From CAZGZD01 sp964401915 (GTDB lineage: Bacteria > Patescibacteriota > Microgenomatia > UBA1406 > GWC2-37-13): 52,378 bases of DNA. The notes beneath the pieces are model-generated. The model was not told the origin of the DNA. It saw only the letters and a list, made by a program, of their open reading frames with translations, and did no database searches. The stretch lies in NCBI GenBank assembly GCA_964401915.1, contig CAYOAI010000005.1, forward strand, positions 1 to 52,378. Reading direction: 5' to 3'. Of this stretch, positions 31,396-39,230 are shown one piece after another. Positions within the stretch are counted from its first letter, which is position 1, and every line of letters begins with the position of its first letter. Position numbers and translations under genes: made by a program.

Positions 31396-31947
31396 ATGTC
31401 ATTTACAGTAATACTACTTATTGCAGCCGGAGTGCTGCTCCTTTATGTGATAGGAACTTACAATAGCCTCGTTACACTTCGAACACGAATTCAAGAAGCT
31501 TTATCTGGTATTGATGTCCAGCTTAAGCGCAGACTTGATCTTATTCCAAATATTGTGGAGTCGGTCAAAGGATACGCTAAGCATGAGAAATCAGTATTTG
31601 AGAATGTCACAAAAGCCAGATCATCTCTTATGTCGGCCGGATCACTCGCTGAAAAAGCACAAGCCAATAACATGATCACAGAAGCTATGAAATCCCTATT
31701 TGCAGTAGCTGAGGCTTACCCTGATCTTAAGGCAAGTAGCAATTTCCAAGATTTGCAACGCCAGCTTGAGGACACTGAAGACAAAGTGGCATACAGCCGC
31801 CAGTTCTACAACAGCAATGTCCTAAGCTTCAACGCCAAGATTCAACAGTTCCCAAGCAATATAATTGCCAACAGCTTTGGATTCAAGTCTTTTGAATTCT
31901 TTGAGGCCGAGGAAGAAGCAAAAAAGAGCGTGAAAGTGAGCTTCTAA
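31396..31947 (+). CDS. lemA: LemA family protein
   Basis: A 183-residue protein with one N-terminal membrane helix (about residues 3-20) followed by the LemA helical bundle: Y-N-S-L-V-T-L-R, Q-L-K-R-R-L-D-L-I-P-N-I-V-E-S-V-K-G-Y, E-N-V-T-K-A-R, and later A-Y-P-D-L-K-A-S and R-Q-F-Y-N-S-N-V. It faces the outside in other bacteria; its function is not known. The neighbouring HtpX-like protease is a frequent partner. Its very strong ribosome binding site suggests high expression. Confidence 0.93.
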   Translation: MSFTVILLIAAGVLLLYVIGTYNSLVTLRTRIQEALSGIDVQLKRRLDLIPNIVESVKGYAKHEKSVFENVTKARSSLMSAGSLAEKAQANNMITEAMKSLFAVAEAYPDLKASSNFQDLQRQLEDTEDKVAYSRQFYNSNVLSFNAKIQQFPSNIIANSFGFKSFEFFEAEEEAKKSVKVSF

Positions 31948-31986
31948 GAAAGACATATCTACTGGGCGGTGCTTTGCCAAAGAGTC

Positions 31987-31995
31987 TGATAAAAT
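31987..31995 (+). promoter_or_regulatory. Extended -10 box for the HtpX-like protease gene
   Basis: TGATAAAAT ends 6 bases before the ATG at 32002, again leaving no leader. No suitable -35 at normal spacing. Confidence 0.5.
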
Positions 31996-32001
31996 ATTCT
32001 T

Positions 32002-32889
32002 ATGACAATCTATTCGCAGATTGCGAAGAATAAGATTCGTACAGCTTTTATCATAAGCTTTTTCGTGCTTTTTATATCCTTCTTTTTTTATGCCGTGGGA
32101 TTGTACTTCCGCGACCCATACACATTTCTTATATTTGGCTTTATCTTTGCGCTTTTTTCAAGCTTTGGCAGCTATTTTTGGTCGGACAAGATCGTGCTTG
32201 CCACAGTTCGTGCCCATCCAGCCGATAAAAAAGAGTATTTTGACCTCTATACAGTCTGCGAGAATCTGGCTATTGCAGATGGACTGCCAATGCCCAAGGT
32301 GTATGTGATAGACGATCCCGCACCGAATGCTTTTGCCACAGGCCGCAATCCCAAACACGCTGTAGTGTGTGCCACATCTGGAATTCTTGAAAGGCTCAAT
32401 CGGGCTGAGCTTGAGGGTGTGATTGCCCATGAGCTATCCCACGTCAAAAACTACGACATATTGGTCATTTCCATCGTTGCTGTCCTTGTGGGTACTGTAG
32501 CACTTGCAGCAGATATGATTATGCGCGCAATGTGGTGGGGAGGCGGAGATGACAGTGACAATCGCAACCCTATATTTTTTATCCTCTTCATCGTCGTCCT
32601 TATCATCTCACCGATTGTAGCAACGCTTATTCAGCTTGCTGTATCACGTCGTCGTGAGTATTTGGCTGATGCATCCGGCGCACTTCTTACACGCAACCCA
32701 GATGCACTTGCACGTGCACTTGAGAAAATATCGGCCGACCAGACACCGCTTCGATCAGCCACATCATCCACAGCTCATCTATTTATCGCCAATCCTCTGA
32801 AAAACAACAAAGTATCGAACTGGTTTGCTTCGCTTTTTAATACTCACCCGCCCACTGAGGAGCGAATTAGAATTCTTCACGAGATGTAA
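32002..32889 (+). CDS. htpX: HtpX-like M48 zinc metalloprotease
   Basis: A 295-residue membrane protease. Two N-terminal helices (about 16-37 and 42-59), then the zinc site H143-E-L-S-H147 and a pair of later membrane helices, followed by R-R-E-Y-L-A-D-A-S-G with the third ligand Glu. P-M-P-K-V-Y-V-I-D-D and F-A-T-G-R-N-P before the active site are family hallmarks. It is expected to take part in membrane protein quality control. lemA lies 54 bases upstream. Confidence 0.92.
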   Translation: MTIYSQIAKNKIRTAFIISFFVLFISFFFYAVGLYFRDPYTFLIFGFIFALFSSFGSYFWSDKIVLATVRAHPADKKEYFDLYTVCENLAIADGLPMPKVYVIDDPAPNAFATGRNPKHAVVCATSGILERLNRAELEGVIAHELSHVKNYDILVISIVAVLVGTVALAADMIMRAMWWGGGDDSDNRNPIFFILFIVVLIISPIVATLIQLAVSRRREYLADASGALLTRNPDALARALEKISADQTPLRSATSSTAHLFIANPLKNNKVSNWFASLFNTHPPTEERIRILHEM

Positions 32890-32892
32890 CTT

Positions 32893-35514
32893 ATGTGCGG
32901 CATAGCTGGAATATGTGGGTTCAAGGACGATGTGCTTATCAAAAAATTCTCGCATCAACTTGCGCATCGTGGCCCAGATGGCGAAGGAATTTACTCCGAC
33001 TCAGATGCGACACTTTTGAACAGGCGCCTTGCAATTATAGACATCAAGGGAGGAGATCAGCCATTTTTTAGTAGCGACGGATCTCTTGTGGCCATTCAAA
33101 ATGGGGAGATCTATAACTACAAAGAATTGAAGACAAAGCTCAAGGCCCATGGCTATTCATTCAAAACTCAGTCAGATACTGAGGTGATCATAGCGAGCTA
33201 TCAGATGTGGGGTGAGCGCTGCTTTGATCATTTCAACGGTATGTTTGCGATTGCTATCTGGGGCAGACGGGAGAAGAAGCTTGTTCTCGCTCGTGATCAC
33301 TTTGGAATTAAGCCGCTCTACTATGCAATTCTTACGGACGGCAAATTAGTCTTCTCCTCAGAGATTACACCAATATTTGAGAGTGGACTTCTGCCCAAAA
33401 AGCCCAATGACAAAAGTATCTATAGGTATCTAAAGTTCAGAATTCATGACGCTGGAGAAGAAACTTTTTTTGCTGGAATTAATCGTCTACTGCCCGGACA
33501 AATGCTTATTGTCAAGGATAGCAAGGTTGAGCTCAAGACGTATACAAATCTTCGGCAAAACCTTGAAAATATGGAGTCGAAAAGCAACCTGACAGATGGT
33601 GACATTAAGAAGTTTGGACTTCTGCTTGAAAAGGCTGTCAAATATCGGCTGATATCTGATGTCGCAGTCGGAACATCCTTGTCTGGAGGTCTTGATTCAT
33701 CCACTGTTGTGGCTCTTATTCACAAGTTTTTGTCTGAGAAATCCAAAGATGCGCAAGCTATTGGTACGGTGCAGAATACTTTCTCAGCCGTCTTTCCTGG
33801 ACAAAATAACAATGAAGAACAGTATGTAGATACACTTATTAGTAGTCTGGATAAGCTATCGGCTCACAAAGTACAGCCTACGCCAGAGGAATTTTTTGCT
33901 GATCTTGAGGACTTTGTGGCAACTCAGGAGGAGCCGGCAATATCGACTGGCCCGTACGCTCAGTATAAGCTCATGAGTATTGTCAAAAAACATGTCACAG
34001 TGCTTCTGGATGGGCAGGGCGCTGACGAGATGATGGCTGGATACGCGCCTTACTATATCACTTATCTTAAGCAACTTAGAGCACAAGGCAAGTATTTTAC
34101 ATTTGCTCGTGAACTGGCAACAAGCTTAGATGTTGTCGTGCCTTTGGTGATTCGAAAATTAGTTGAGAAGCTTGGAATTAAGAAATCAATACCAGTCGAT
34201 TCTCTTTTAAATAGCGATTACTCAAAAAAATTTAAAGAAGAAAAATTCGGAGTCATTCAGGATAATTTAAAGATGAGGTTGCTTGAGGATATATTTGAAA
34301 ATAGTCTGCAGTCGCTTTTGAGGTATGAGGATCGAAATAGTATGAAGTACGGGATTGAGGGAAGAGTCCCATTTTTGGATTTTGAGCTTCTTAAATACTT
34401 ATTTACTCTGCCTGATGCGGCTATTATTAAGAGTGGTTGGAACAAACGTATTTTACGAGACTCTGTAAAGGGCCTGCTACCTGACATGATCAGACGCCGC
34501 CGCAATAAGATAGGATTTACGACACCTGAACATGCGTGGTTTTTACGCATGAAGAACAGAATATATTCAATATTCATGAGCGAATCATTTGTCGGGCGTA
34601 AGTATTTTGACCAGCCGTCGGTTGTGGCAGCATTCCAGCAGTTTATAGAGGGTAAAAATGATGACACTTTGCTTTTTTGGCGGGTGCTGAATATCGAGGT
34701 GTGGATGAGGGTGTTTTTTGACCCTCCTTCGCTTAAGCTTCGGAAGGGCAAGCAAAAAAATAATGAGCTATTTAGTCCTAATGAAGGAAAAAAGCTGGAG
34801 ATCGAAGTGGAGGATAAAGTCTATAAGCGATATCCAATTCGCACTGAGATTTTCGCCAAAGGAGATGATTATGTAAAAAAAATATCAGAAAGCGTTTTGA
34901 ATTTCTTAAAAGGATTCAAGGTACAGGATACAGGTTTTGAGAAAAAATGGTTTATCGCAGTGTCTGAAAAGATTGTAGCAATTTCTCAAGGCAGATCGTA
35001 TTTTATTTGGGATATAAAACCTGGATTCTGGGCGAAGCTTCTTAGTCGATACGTGCGCCGTACATCATACGGGATAGGACTGGGTAGTCCGTGGACTATG
35101 CAGCTTGCAATCGACGAGGTGGGACTACCTCGAATACTTGCGGCAACTATAGTTTCTTTTGCAACAAAGCCACTTGGCATGAAGGGGATGTTTTACCGAG
35201 TAGCTGGTGGCCGTATCAACGCAATAGATGGTCCGACAGAGTACTCTCTTTATCCATCCAACGTGTCGGCTAAGCTACCACCCAAAGATCCAGAAAAAGC
35301 AGCTGAGAATATAAAACGAGCTATTGAGAACTCTATTCCTACAACTTGGAAGGTGAATTTTCAGGGTGTGGTTATAGTTGATGCCAATGATCTGGGGCAG
35401 GATATTTTGGGCAATGCAACAAGTCTTAGTGATGAGGAAGTAAGGGGGGCGATCAAGGATAATCCAATGGGTCAGTCATCTGAACAGACTCCAGTTTTGC
35501 TTGCAGCTTATTAG
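32893..35514 (+). CDS. asnB: Asparagine synthase (glutamine-hydrolysing) fused to a CofE-like ligase domain
   Basis: An 873-residue protein. Residues 1-200 are a class II glutaminase with the catalytic Cys2 (M-C-G-I-A-G) and RLAIID. Residues about 230-612 are the synthetase with PPi-loop S264-G-G-L-D-S-S and LLDGQGADE. Normal AsnB ends near 600-630. A Lys-rich linker leads to a second domain from about residue 647 (Y-P-I-R-T-E-I-F-A) with AVSEKIVAISQG, YGIGLGSPWTMQLAIDEVG and NPMGQSSEQTP, which I recall from CPR proteins called F420-0:gamma-glutamyl ligase-like (CofE family). That second call is from memory and less certain. The frame is unbroken. An imperfect palindrome is translated just before the linker. 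The start is 3 bases after the htpX stop. Confidence 0.8.
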   Translation: MCGIAGICGFKDDVLIKKFSHQLAHRGPDGEGIYSDSDATLLNRRLAIIDIKGGDQPFFSSDGSLVAIQNGEIYNYKELKTKLKAHGYSFKTQSDTEVIIASYQMWGERCFDHFNGMFAIAIWGRREKKLVLARDHFGIKPLYYAILTDGKLVFSSEITPIFESGLLPKKPNDKSIYRYLKFRIHDAGEETFFAGINRLLPGQMLIVKDSKVELKTYTNLRQNLENMESKSNLTDGDIKKFGLLLEKAVKYRLISDVAVGTSLSGGLDSSTVVALIHKFLSEKSKDAQAIGTVQNTFSAVFPGQNNNEEQYVDTLISSLDKLSAHKVQPTPEEFFADLEDFVATQEEPAISTGPYAQYKLMSIVKKHVTVLLDGQGADEMMAGYAPYYITYLKQLRAQGKYFTFARELATSLDVVVPLVIRKLVEKLGIKKSIPVDSLLNSDYSKKFKEEKFGVIQDNLKMRLLEDIFENSLQSLLRYEDRNSMKYGIEGRVPFLDFELLKYLFTLPDAAIIKSGWNKRILRDSVKGLLPDMIRRRRNKIGFTTPEHAWFLRMKNRIYSIFMSESFVGRKYFDQPSVVAAFQQFIEGKNDDTLLFWRVLNIEVWMRVFFDPPSLKLRKGKQKNNELFSPNEGKKLEIEVEDKVYKRYPIRTEIFAKGDDYVKKISESVLNFLKGFKVQDTGFEKKWFIAVSEKIVAISQGRSYFIWDIKPGFWAKLLSRYVRRTSYGIGLGSPWTMQLAIDEVGLPRILAATIVSFATKPLGMKGMFYRVAGGRINAIDGPTEYSLYPSNVSAKLPPKDPEKAAENIKRAIENSIPTTWKVNFQGVVIVDANDLGQDILGNATSLSDEEVRGAIKDNPMGQSSEQTPVLLAAY
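34722..34748. repeat. Imperfect palindrome inside the AsnB fusion gene
   Basis: A 27-base element with GCTTAAGC at its centre (34731-34738), CCC/GGG at its ends and CCTTC (34726-34730) facing GAAGG (34743-34747). It is read in frame as D-P-P-S-L-K-L-R-K-G-K. I recall very similar palindromes (CCCTCCTTCGCT...AGCTTCGGAGGG) as dispersed repeats in other genomes. It falls where AsnB proteins normally end. Confidence 0.6.
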
Positions 35515-35525
35515 GCAAAGCTAAT

Positions 35526-36020
35526 TTAACCTTTATCTTCAATCAGTGGAATTTCCAACCCCATAAGAAGGTCTACGAGTAAGTTGTATTCTGTCTGAGG
35601 TTGAGCAAGAGCTTCCTGAGCCTCATGCAAAGCGACAGAAGTATCTCTAGAATTAGAAAAGCGGTCTACAGCGCCTTCTAATCTAGCGACATCTTGAGCC
35701 ATTTCTAGTAATGCATGAGCAGCATTGGCTTCGAGTAGTAAATCAATATCTACGTCAGACATAAAGGAAAATTTTTTTGTGCCCGCAACTAAAATTGCCA
35801 GATCTCTTGGGTGGAGCCCTTCTACTATTTTTTGAATGTTTTTACCTATGGGCCCTGGTAATGTTCTTGTTCCAACGGCTGAGGGGTAATCGATTATATC
35901 GGCTAATCTTTGTGTTGCAGTTTGCAATAAACCTGGATCTATACTTGGTCCCACATATGCTTTAATTGCTCTATCCCTGAATGAAGTTGGCGGTACTCCG
36001 ACTCTTGCTTCTGCGCTCAT
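35526..36020 (-). CDS. Protein of unknown function, mainly alpha-helical
   Basis: A 164-residue soluble protein I do not recognise. It has no membrane helix or signal peptide, is rich in Ala, Leu and Asp, and reads as helices with A-H-A-L-L-E-M-A-Q-D-V-A and A-L-H-E-A-Q-E-A-L-A in its second half. The start is fixed by an extended -10 promoter that ends 9 bases upstream of the ATG at 36020. It stands alone between asnB and the divergent gatC, with 11 bases between its end and the asnB stop. Confidence 0.6.
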   Translation of the reverse strand: MSAEARVGVPPTSFRDRAIKAYVGPSIDPGLLQTATQRLADIIDYPSAVGTRTLPGPIGKNIQKIVEGLHPRDLAILVAGTKKFSFMSDVDIDLLLEANAAHALLEMAQDVARLEGAVDRFSNSRDTSVALHEAQEALAQPQTEYNLLVDLLMGLEIPLIEDKG

Positions 36021-36029
36021 ATGTTTTGG

Positions 36030-36058
36030 ATTATAGCAGAGCGCTTTATGTAAATCAA
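36030..36058 (-). promoter_or_regulatory. Promoter for the 36020 gene
   Basis: Minus strand: TTGATT (36058-36053), 17-base spacer, TATAAT (36035-36030) with a TGC extension. The ATG lies 9 bases after the -10 box. It shares a 90-base divergent region with the gatC promoter. Confidence 0.75.
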
Positions 36059-36097
36059 TTACTATATTCTGACCTTTATTTCACACTTCAGATTGAG

Positions 36098-36103
36098 TAT
36101 AAT
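36098..36103 (+). promoter_or_regulatory. -10 box of the gatCAB operon
   Basis: A perfect TATAAT ending 7 bases before the ATG at 36111. The -35 position (TTTATT, 36075-36080) is weak. The in-frame TTG at 36093 would place the -10 inside the gene, so the ATG at 36111 is preferred as start. Confidence 0.6.
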
Positions 36104-36110
36104 CATTCGT

Positions 36111-36413
36111 ATGTCGGACTCCAAAGGATTAAGTACAGATGACGTAAAGCATTTGGGCAAGCTCGCAAATCTTCCAATTGATGAGGACAAAATCGCCACT
36201 TACAAAGATCAGTTGACAGAGACTCTCAAATATATAGAAAACTTATCTGAACTCGATACAGAGAATGTCGAGTCAGCCCACAACATCACAGGAATGGAGA
36301 ATATAGGCTTTGAAGACGGAGTAAGGAACGAACGAGGGTTTACACAAGAGCAAGCTTTAGCTGGAAGTAAAAACACCAAAAAATCTTCATTTGTAGTTAA
36401 AAGGATAATGTAA
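36111..36413 (+). CDS. gatC: Asp/Glu-tRNA amidotransferase subunit C
   Basis: A 100-residue protein matching GatC: L-S-T-D-D-V-K-H-L-G-K-L-A-N-L, Y-K-D-Q-L-T-E-T-L-K-Y-I-E-N-L, and later G-M-E-N-I. GatC holds the GatA and GatB subunits together; the complex makes Gln-tRNA(Gln) and/or Asn-tRNA(Asn) by amidating misacylated tRNA. The start is set by the -10 box just upstream. gatA follows after 39 bases. Confidence 0.9.
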   Translation: MSDSKGLSTDDVKHLGKLANLPIDEDKIATYKDQLTETLKYIENLSELDTENVESAHNITGMENIGFEDGVRNERGFTQEQALAGSKNTKKSSFVVKRIM

Positions 36414-36452
36414 CTTGTATCATGTATCCTGTAACTCAAGAAATATAAAAAA

Positions 36453-37847
36453 ATGAATATACTCGGAAAATCCTTAGTCGAGCTTAGATCTTTATTACAG
36501 TCCAAACAAGTATCTTCAATCGAACTCCAAAAATACTTTGTTGATCGATCAAAAAAATACAATTCCAAACTGAATGCATACGTGACGATTATCGATCCTG
36601 AAAATACCGACAAAGCGAGAGAGGGACTGCTTGCCGGACTGCCGCTTGCTATAAAAGATAACTATTGCACAGACGGTATACAGACTACAGCCTCAGCACA
36701 AGTGCTTGATGGATTTGTTCCAGCATATGATGCCACAGTAATCGCACGTCTTAAAAAGGAGGGCGCGACAATTATAGGCAAAACTAATATGGATGCATGG
36801 GCTCACGGATCATCGACTGAGACCTCAGACTATGGTCCAACTCACAATCCATGGGATACCAATCGTGCACCTGGTGGCTCATCTGGTGGATCCGCTGCGT
36901 CTGTGGCAGCAGGACTTGTACCAGCAAGTATGGGCTCAGAGACAGCTGGATCGATCAGACAGCCTGCTGCTTGGTGTGGGATAGTGGGGCTCAAGCCAAC
37001 TTATGGTCGTGTATCCAGATATGGAGTGGTCGCGATGGGATCGTCTTTCGACTGCCCAGGCCCTATGACCAACTATACAGAAGATGCCGCTCTCCTTCTT
37101 CAAGCAGTTGCCGGTCACGATCCGTACGATGCAACCACCTCACCAGTAGCACTTGACAACTATTTAGAGGACATGAAGAAGAAAAAGACCTTCACGATCG
37201 GTGTATCTGACGAATATTTGGAAAGTGTTGATAGTGAGACAAAGCAAAACTTTGAAGACACAGTAGACATATTAGAAAAGCTTGGTCACACAGTAAAAAA
37301 GATAAAGCTCATCTCTCCGAGCTATTCTATATCAGTATTTACAATTCTGCAGCGGGCTGAGGTATCGTCTAACCTTGCTCGATACGATGGGATTCGCTAT
37401 GGCGCAGACCGATCTAAATTTGGAGAAGAAGCTCAAAAGCGTATAATGCTCGGTACATACACACTCTCTCATGGGTACTATGACGCTTATTATAAAAAAG
37501 CCCAGAAAGTACGAGCTCTTATAATTGAAGATTTTAGTCGTGTATTTAAAGACGTAGATCTTATATTTGCGCCGACCTCACCAATTCCGGCACTTGAGCT
37601 TGGAGAATTTAAAAAATATCCATTCTTTGGAGAGCAGATGGACATTCTCAATGAGCCAGCTGCAGCAGCAGGGATACCAGCTATCAATATTCCAACTGGC
37701 CTTACCAAAAGTGGCCTTCCCATTGGAATACAGATTATGGGGAAGCATTTTGCAGAAGTGGATATCTTGAACCTTGCGTATCAATTTGAACAAGAAACAG
37801 ACTTTTTTGGCATGCGTCAGCAAATACTTAAAAAATACCCAGATTAA
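36453..37847 (+). CDS. gatA: Asp/Glu-tRNA amidotransferase subunit A
   Basis: A 464-residue amidase-signature enzyme that frees ammonia from glutamine. The Ser-cisSer-Lys triad is visible: Lys68 in L-A-I-K-D-N, Ser143 in G-G-S-S-G-G-S, and Ser167 in T-A-G-S-I-R-Q. The PTYGRVSRYG block follows. Length is normal. gatB starts 4 bases after the stop, so both are co-transcribed. Confidence 0.95.
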   Translation: MNILGKSLVELRSLLQSKQVSSIELQKYFVDRSKKYNSKLNAYVTIIDPENTDKAREGLLAGLPLAIKDNYCTDGIQTTASAQVLDGFVPAYDATVIARLKKEGATIIGKTNMDAWAHGSSTETSDYGPTHNPWDTNRAPGGSSGGSAASVAAGLVPASMGSETAGSIRQPAAWCGIVGLKPTYGRVSRYGVVAMGSSFDCPGPMTNYTEDAALLLQAVAGHDPYDATTSPVALDNYLEDMKKKKTFTIGVSDEYLESVDSETKQNFEDTVDILEKLGHTVKKIKLISPSYSISVFTILQRAEVSSNLARYDGIRYGADRSKFGEEAQKRIMLGTYTLSHGYYDAYYKKAQKVRALIIEDFSRVFKDVDLIFAPTSPIPALELGEFKKYPFFGEQMDILNEPAAAAGIPAINIPTGLTKSGLPIGIQIMGKHFAEVDILNLAYQFEQETDFFGMRQQILKKYPD

Positions 37848-37851
37848 TTTT

Positions 37852-39204
37852 ATGAGCAAATATACACCAGTAATCGGACTTGAGATACATGTTGAACTTG
37901 AGACAAAGTCCAAGATGTTCTGCCAGTGTGCAGCCGACTGGTTCGGCCGCGACCCTAATACTCAGACATGCCCTGTATGTCTGGGAATGCCTGGTGCACT
38001 TCCTGTGCCCAATAAGCAGGCTATTGAATGGACGATAAAGATAGCTCAAGCTTTAGGTTGCCGGATCAACGAGATATCTAAATTTGATCGCAAACACTAC
38101 TTTTATCCAGATCTTCCCAAAGGCTATCAGATTAGTCAGTATGATGAGCCGATTGGGATCAATGGATCCCTAAAGCTCAAAACTCAAAGTTCAGATGTCA
38201 AAACTGAAGATAAAACATTCAGAATTCGAAGAGTTCACCTTGAGGAAGATACAGGTAAGCTTACACACTCAGGCGAAGACACGCTTGTTGATTTCAACCG
38301 CTCTGGAGTGCCACTTGTTGAGATTGTGACTGAGCCGGATTTTGACAGCTCCGACGATGTGAAGGCCTTCCTTGAGGAGCTGCACACAATCATCACCTAT
38401 CTTGATGTCTCAAATGCAAATATGCAGGAGGGATCAATGCGGCTTGAGCCAAATATTTCTCTTCGGCTTACGGGTGAAAAAGAACTACCAAACTACAAAG
38501 TTGAGATCAAAAACATCAACTCATTTAGGTTTGTGAAGCAAGCTATAGACTTTGAGGTCGAAAGACAGGCCGAACTTCTTGAAAGTGGACAGACACCAAA
38601 ACAGGAGACTCGTGGGTTTGAAGAAAAGACTCAAAGTACCTATTCCCAAAGGTCCAAAGAAGGCGAGGCAGACTATCGATATTTCCCTGAGCCAGACATC
38701 CCGCCGCTTAGATTTACTCCAGAATTTATTCAAACTATAAAAAATTCTTTACCGGAGCTGCCATCTGCAAAATTGAAAAAGTACATTGATAAATTTGGAC
38801 TGAAAGAACAGGATGCATTTATCCTGACAAGGGATAAAAAACTGTCAAAGTATTTTGAGGATATTATTAGTGAAATACCAGCTACTGAACCTCAGAAAAT
38901 AGCAAATTACCTAATAAACAAGCTTGGAAATAAGCTTCCAGTAAATAAGAGTGCAGAAGTTATAGCTAAAGAAATTCTAGAAGTTACGGGCTTAAAAGAC
39001 AAAATTTCAAGCGCTTTGATAGAACAGAATGTTGTCTCTATTATAAACAGTAATAAAGAGGCGGTTATAGATTATAAGAATGGCAAAGAGACAATTCTTA
39101 TGTATCTTGTCGGACAAGTGATGCGAGAGTTGAAAGGCCAAGCAGATGCTCAGACAGTACGGACAGAACTTCTAAAAAAACTTGCAAAAAATAGGGTACA
39201 ATAA
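37852..39204 (+). CDS. gatB: Asp/Glu-tRNA amidotransferase subunit B
   Basis: A 450-residue kinase/amidotransferase subunit. The N-terminus V-I-G-L-E-I-H-V-E-L is diagnostic, and the zinc-type cysteines appear in F-C-Q-C-A...CPVCLGMPG. Y-F-Y-P-D-L-P-K-G-Y-Q-I-S-Q-Y and H-L-E-E-D-T-G-K follow; the C-terminal YqeY-like tail binds tRNA. I start at the ATG at 37852 rather than 26 codons upstream, because the latter would overlap gatA and the family starts right at V-I-G-L-E. Confidence 0.95.
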   Translation: MSKYTPVIGLEIHVELETKSKMFCQCAADWFGRDPNTQTCPVCLGMPGALPVPNKQAIEWTIKIAQALGCRINEISKFDRKHYFYPDLPKGYQISQYDEPIGINGSLKLKTQSSDVKTEDKTFRIRRVHLEEDTGKLTHSGEDTLVDFNRSGVPLVEIVTEPDFDSSDDVKAFLEELHTIITYLDVSNANMQEGSMRLEPNISLRLTGEKELPNYKVEIKNINSFRFVKQAIDFEVERQAELLESGQTPKQETRGFEEKTQSTYSQRSKEGEADYRYFPEPDIPPLRFTPEFIQTIKNSLPELPSAKLKKYIDKFGLKEQDAFILTRDKKLSKYFEDIISEIPATEPQKIANYLINKLGNKLPVNKSAEVIAKEILEVTGLKDKISSALIEQNVVSIINSNKEAVIDYKNGKETILMYLVGQVMRELKGQADAQTVRTELLKKLAKNRVQ

Positions 39205-39230
39205 GTCGGACTTTGTGTCCAAATAAGCCT

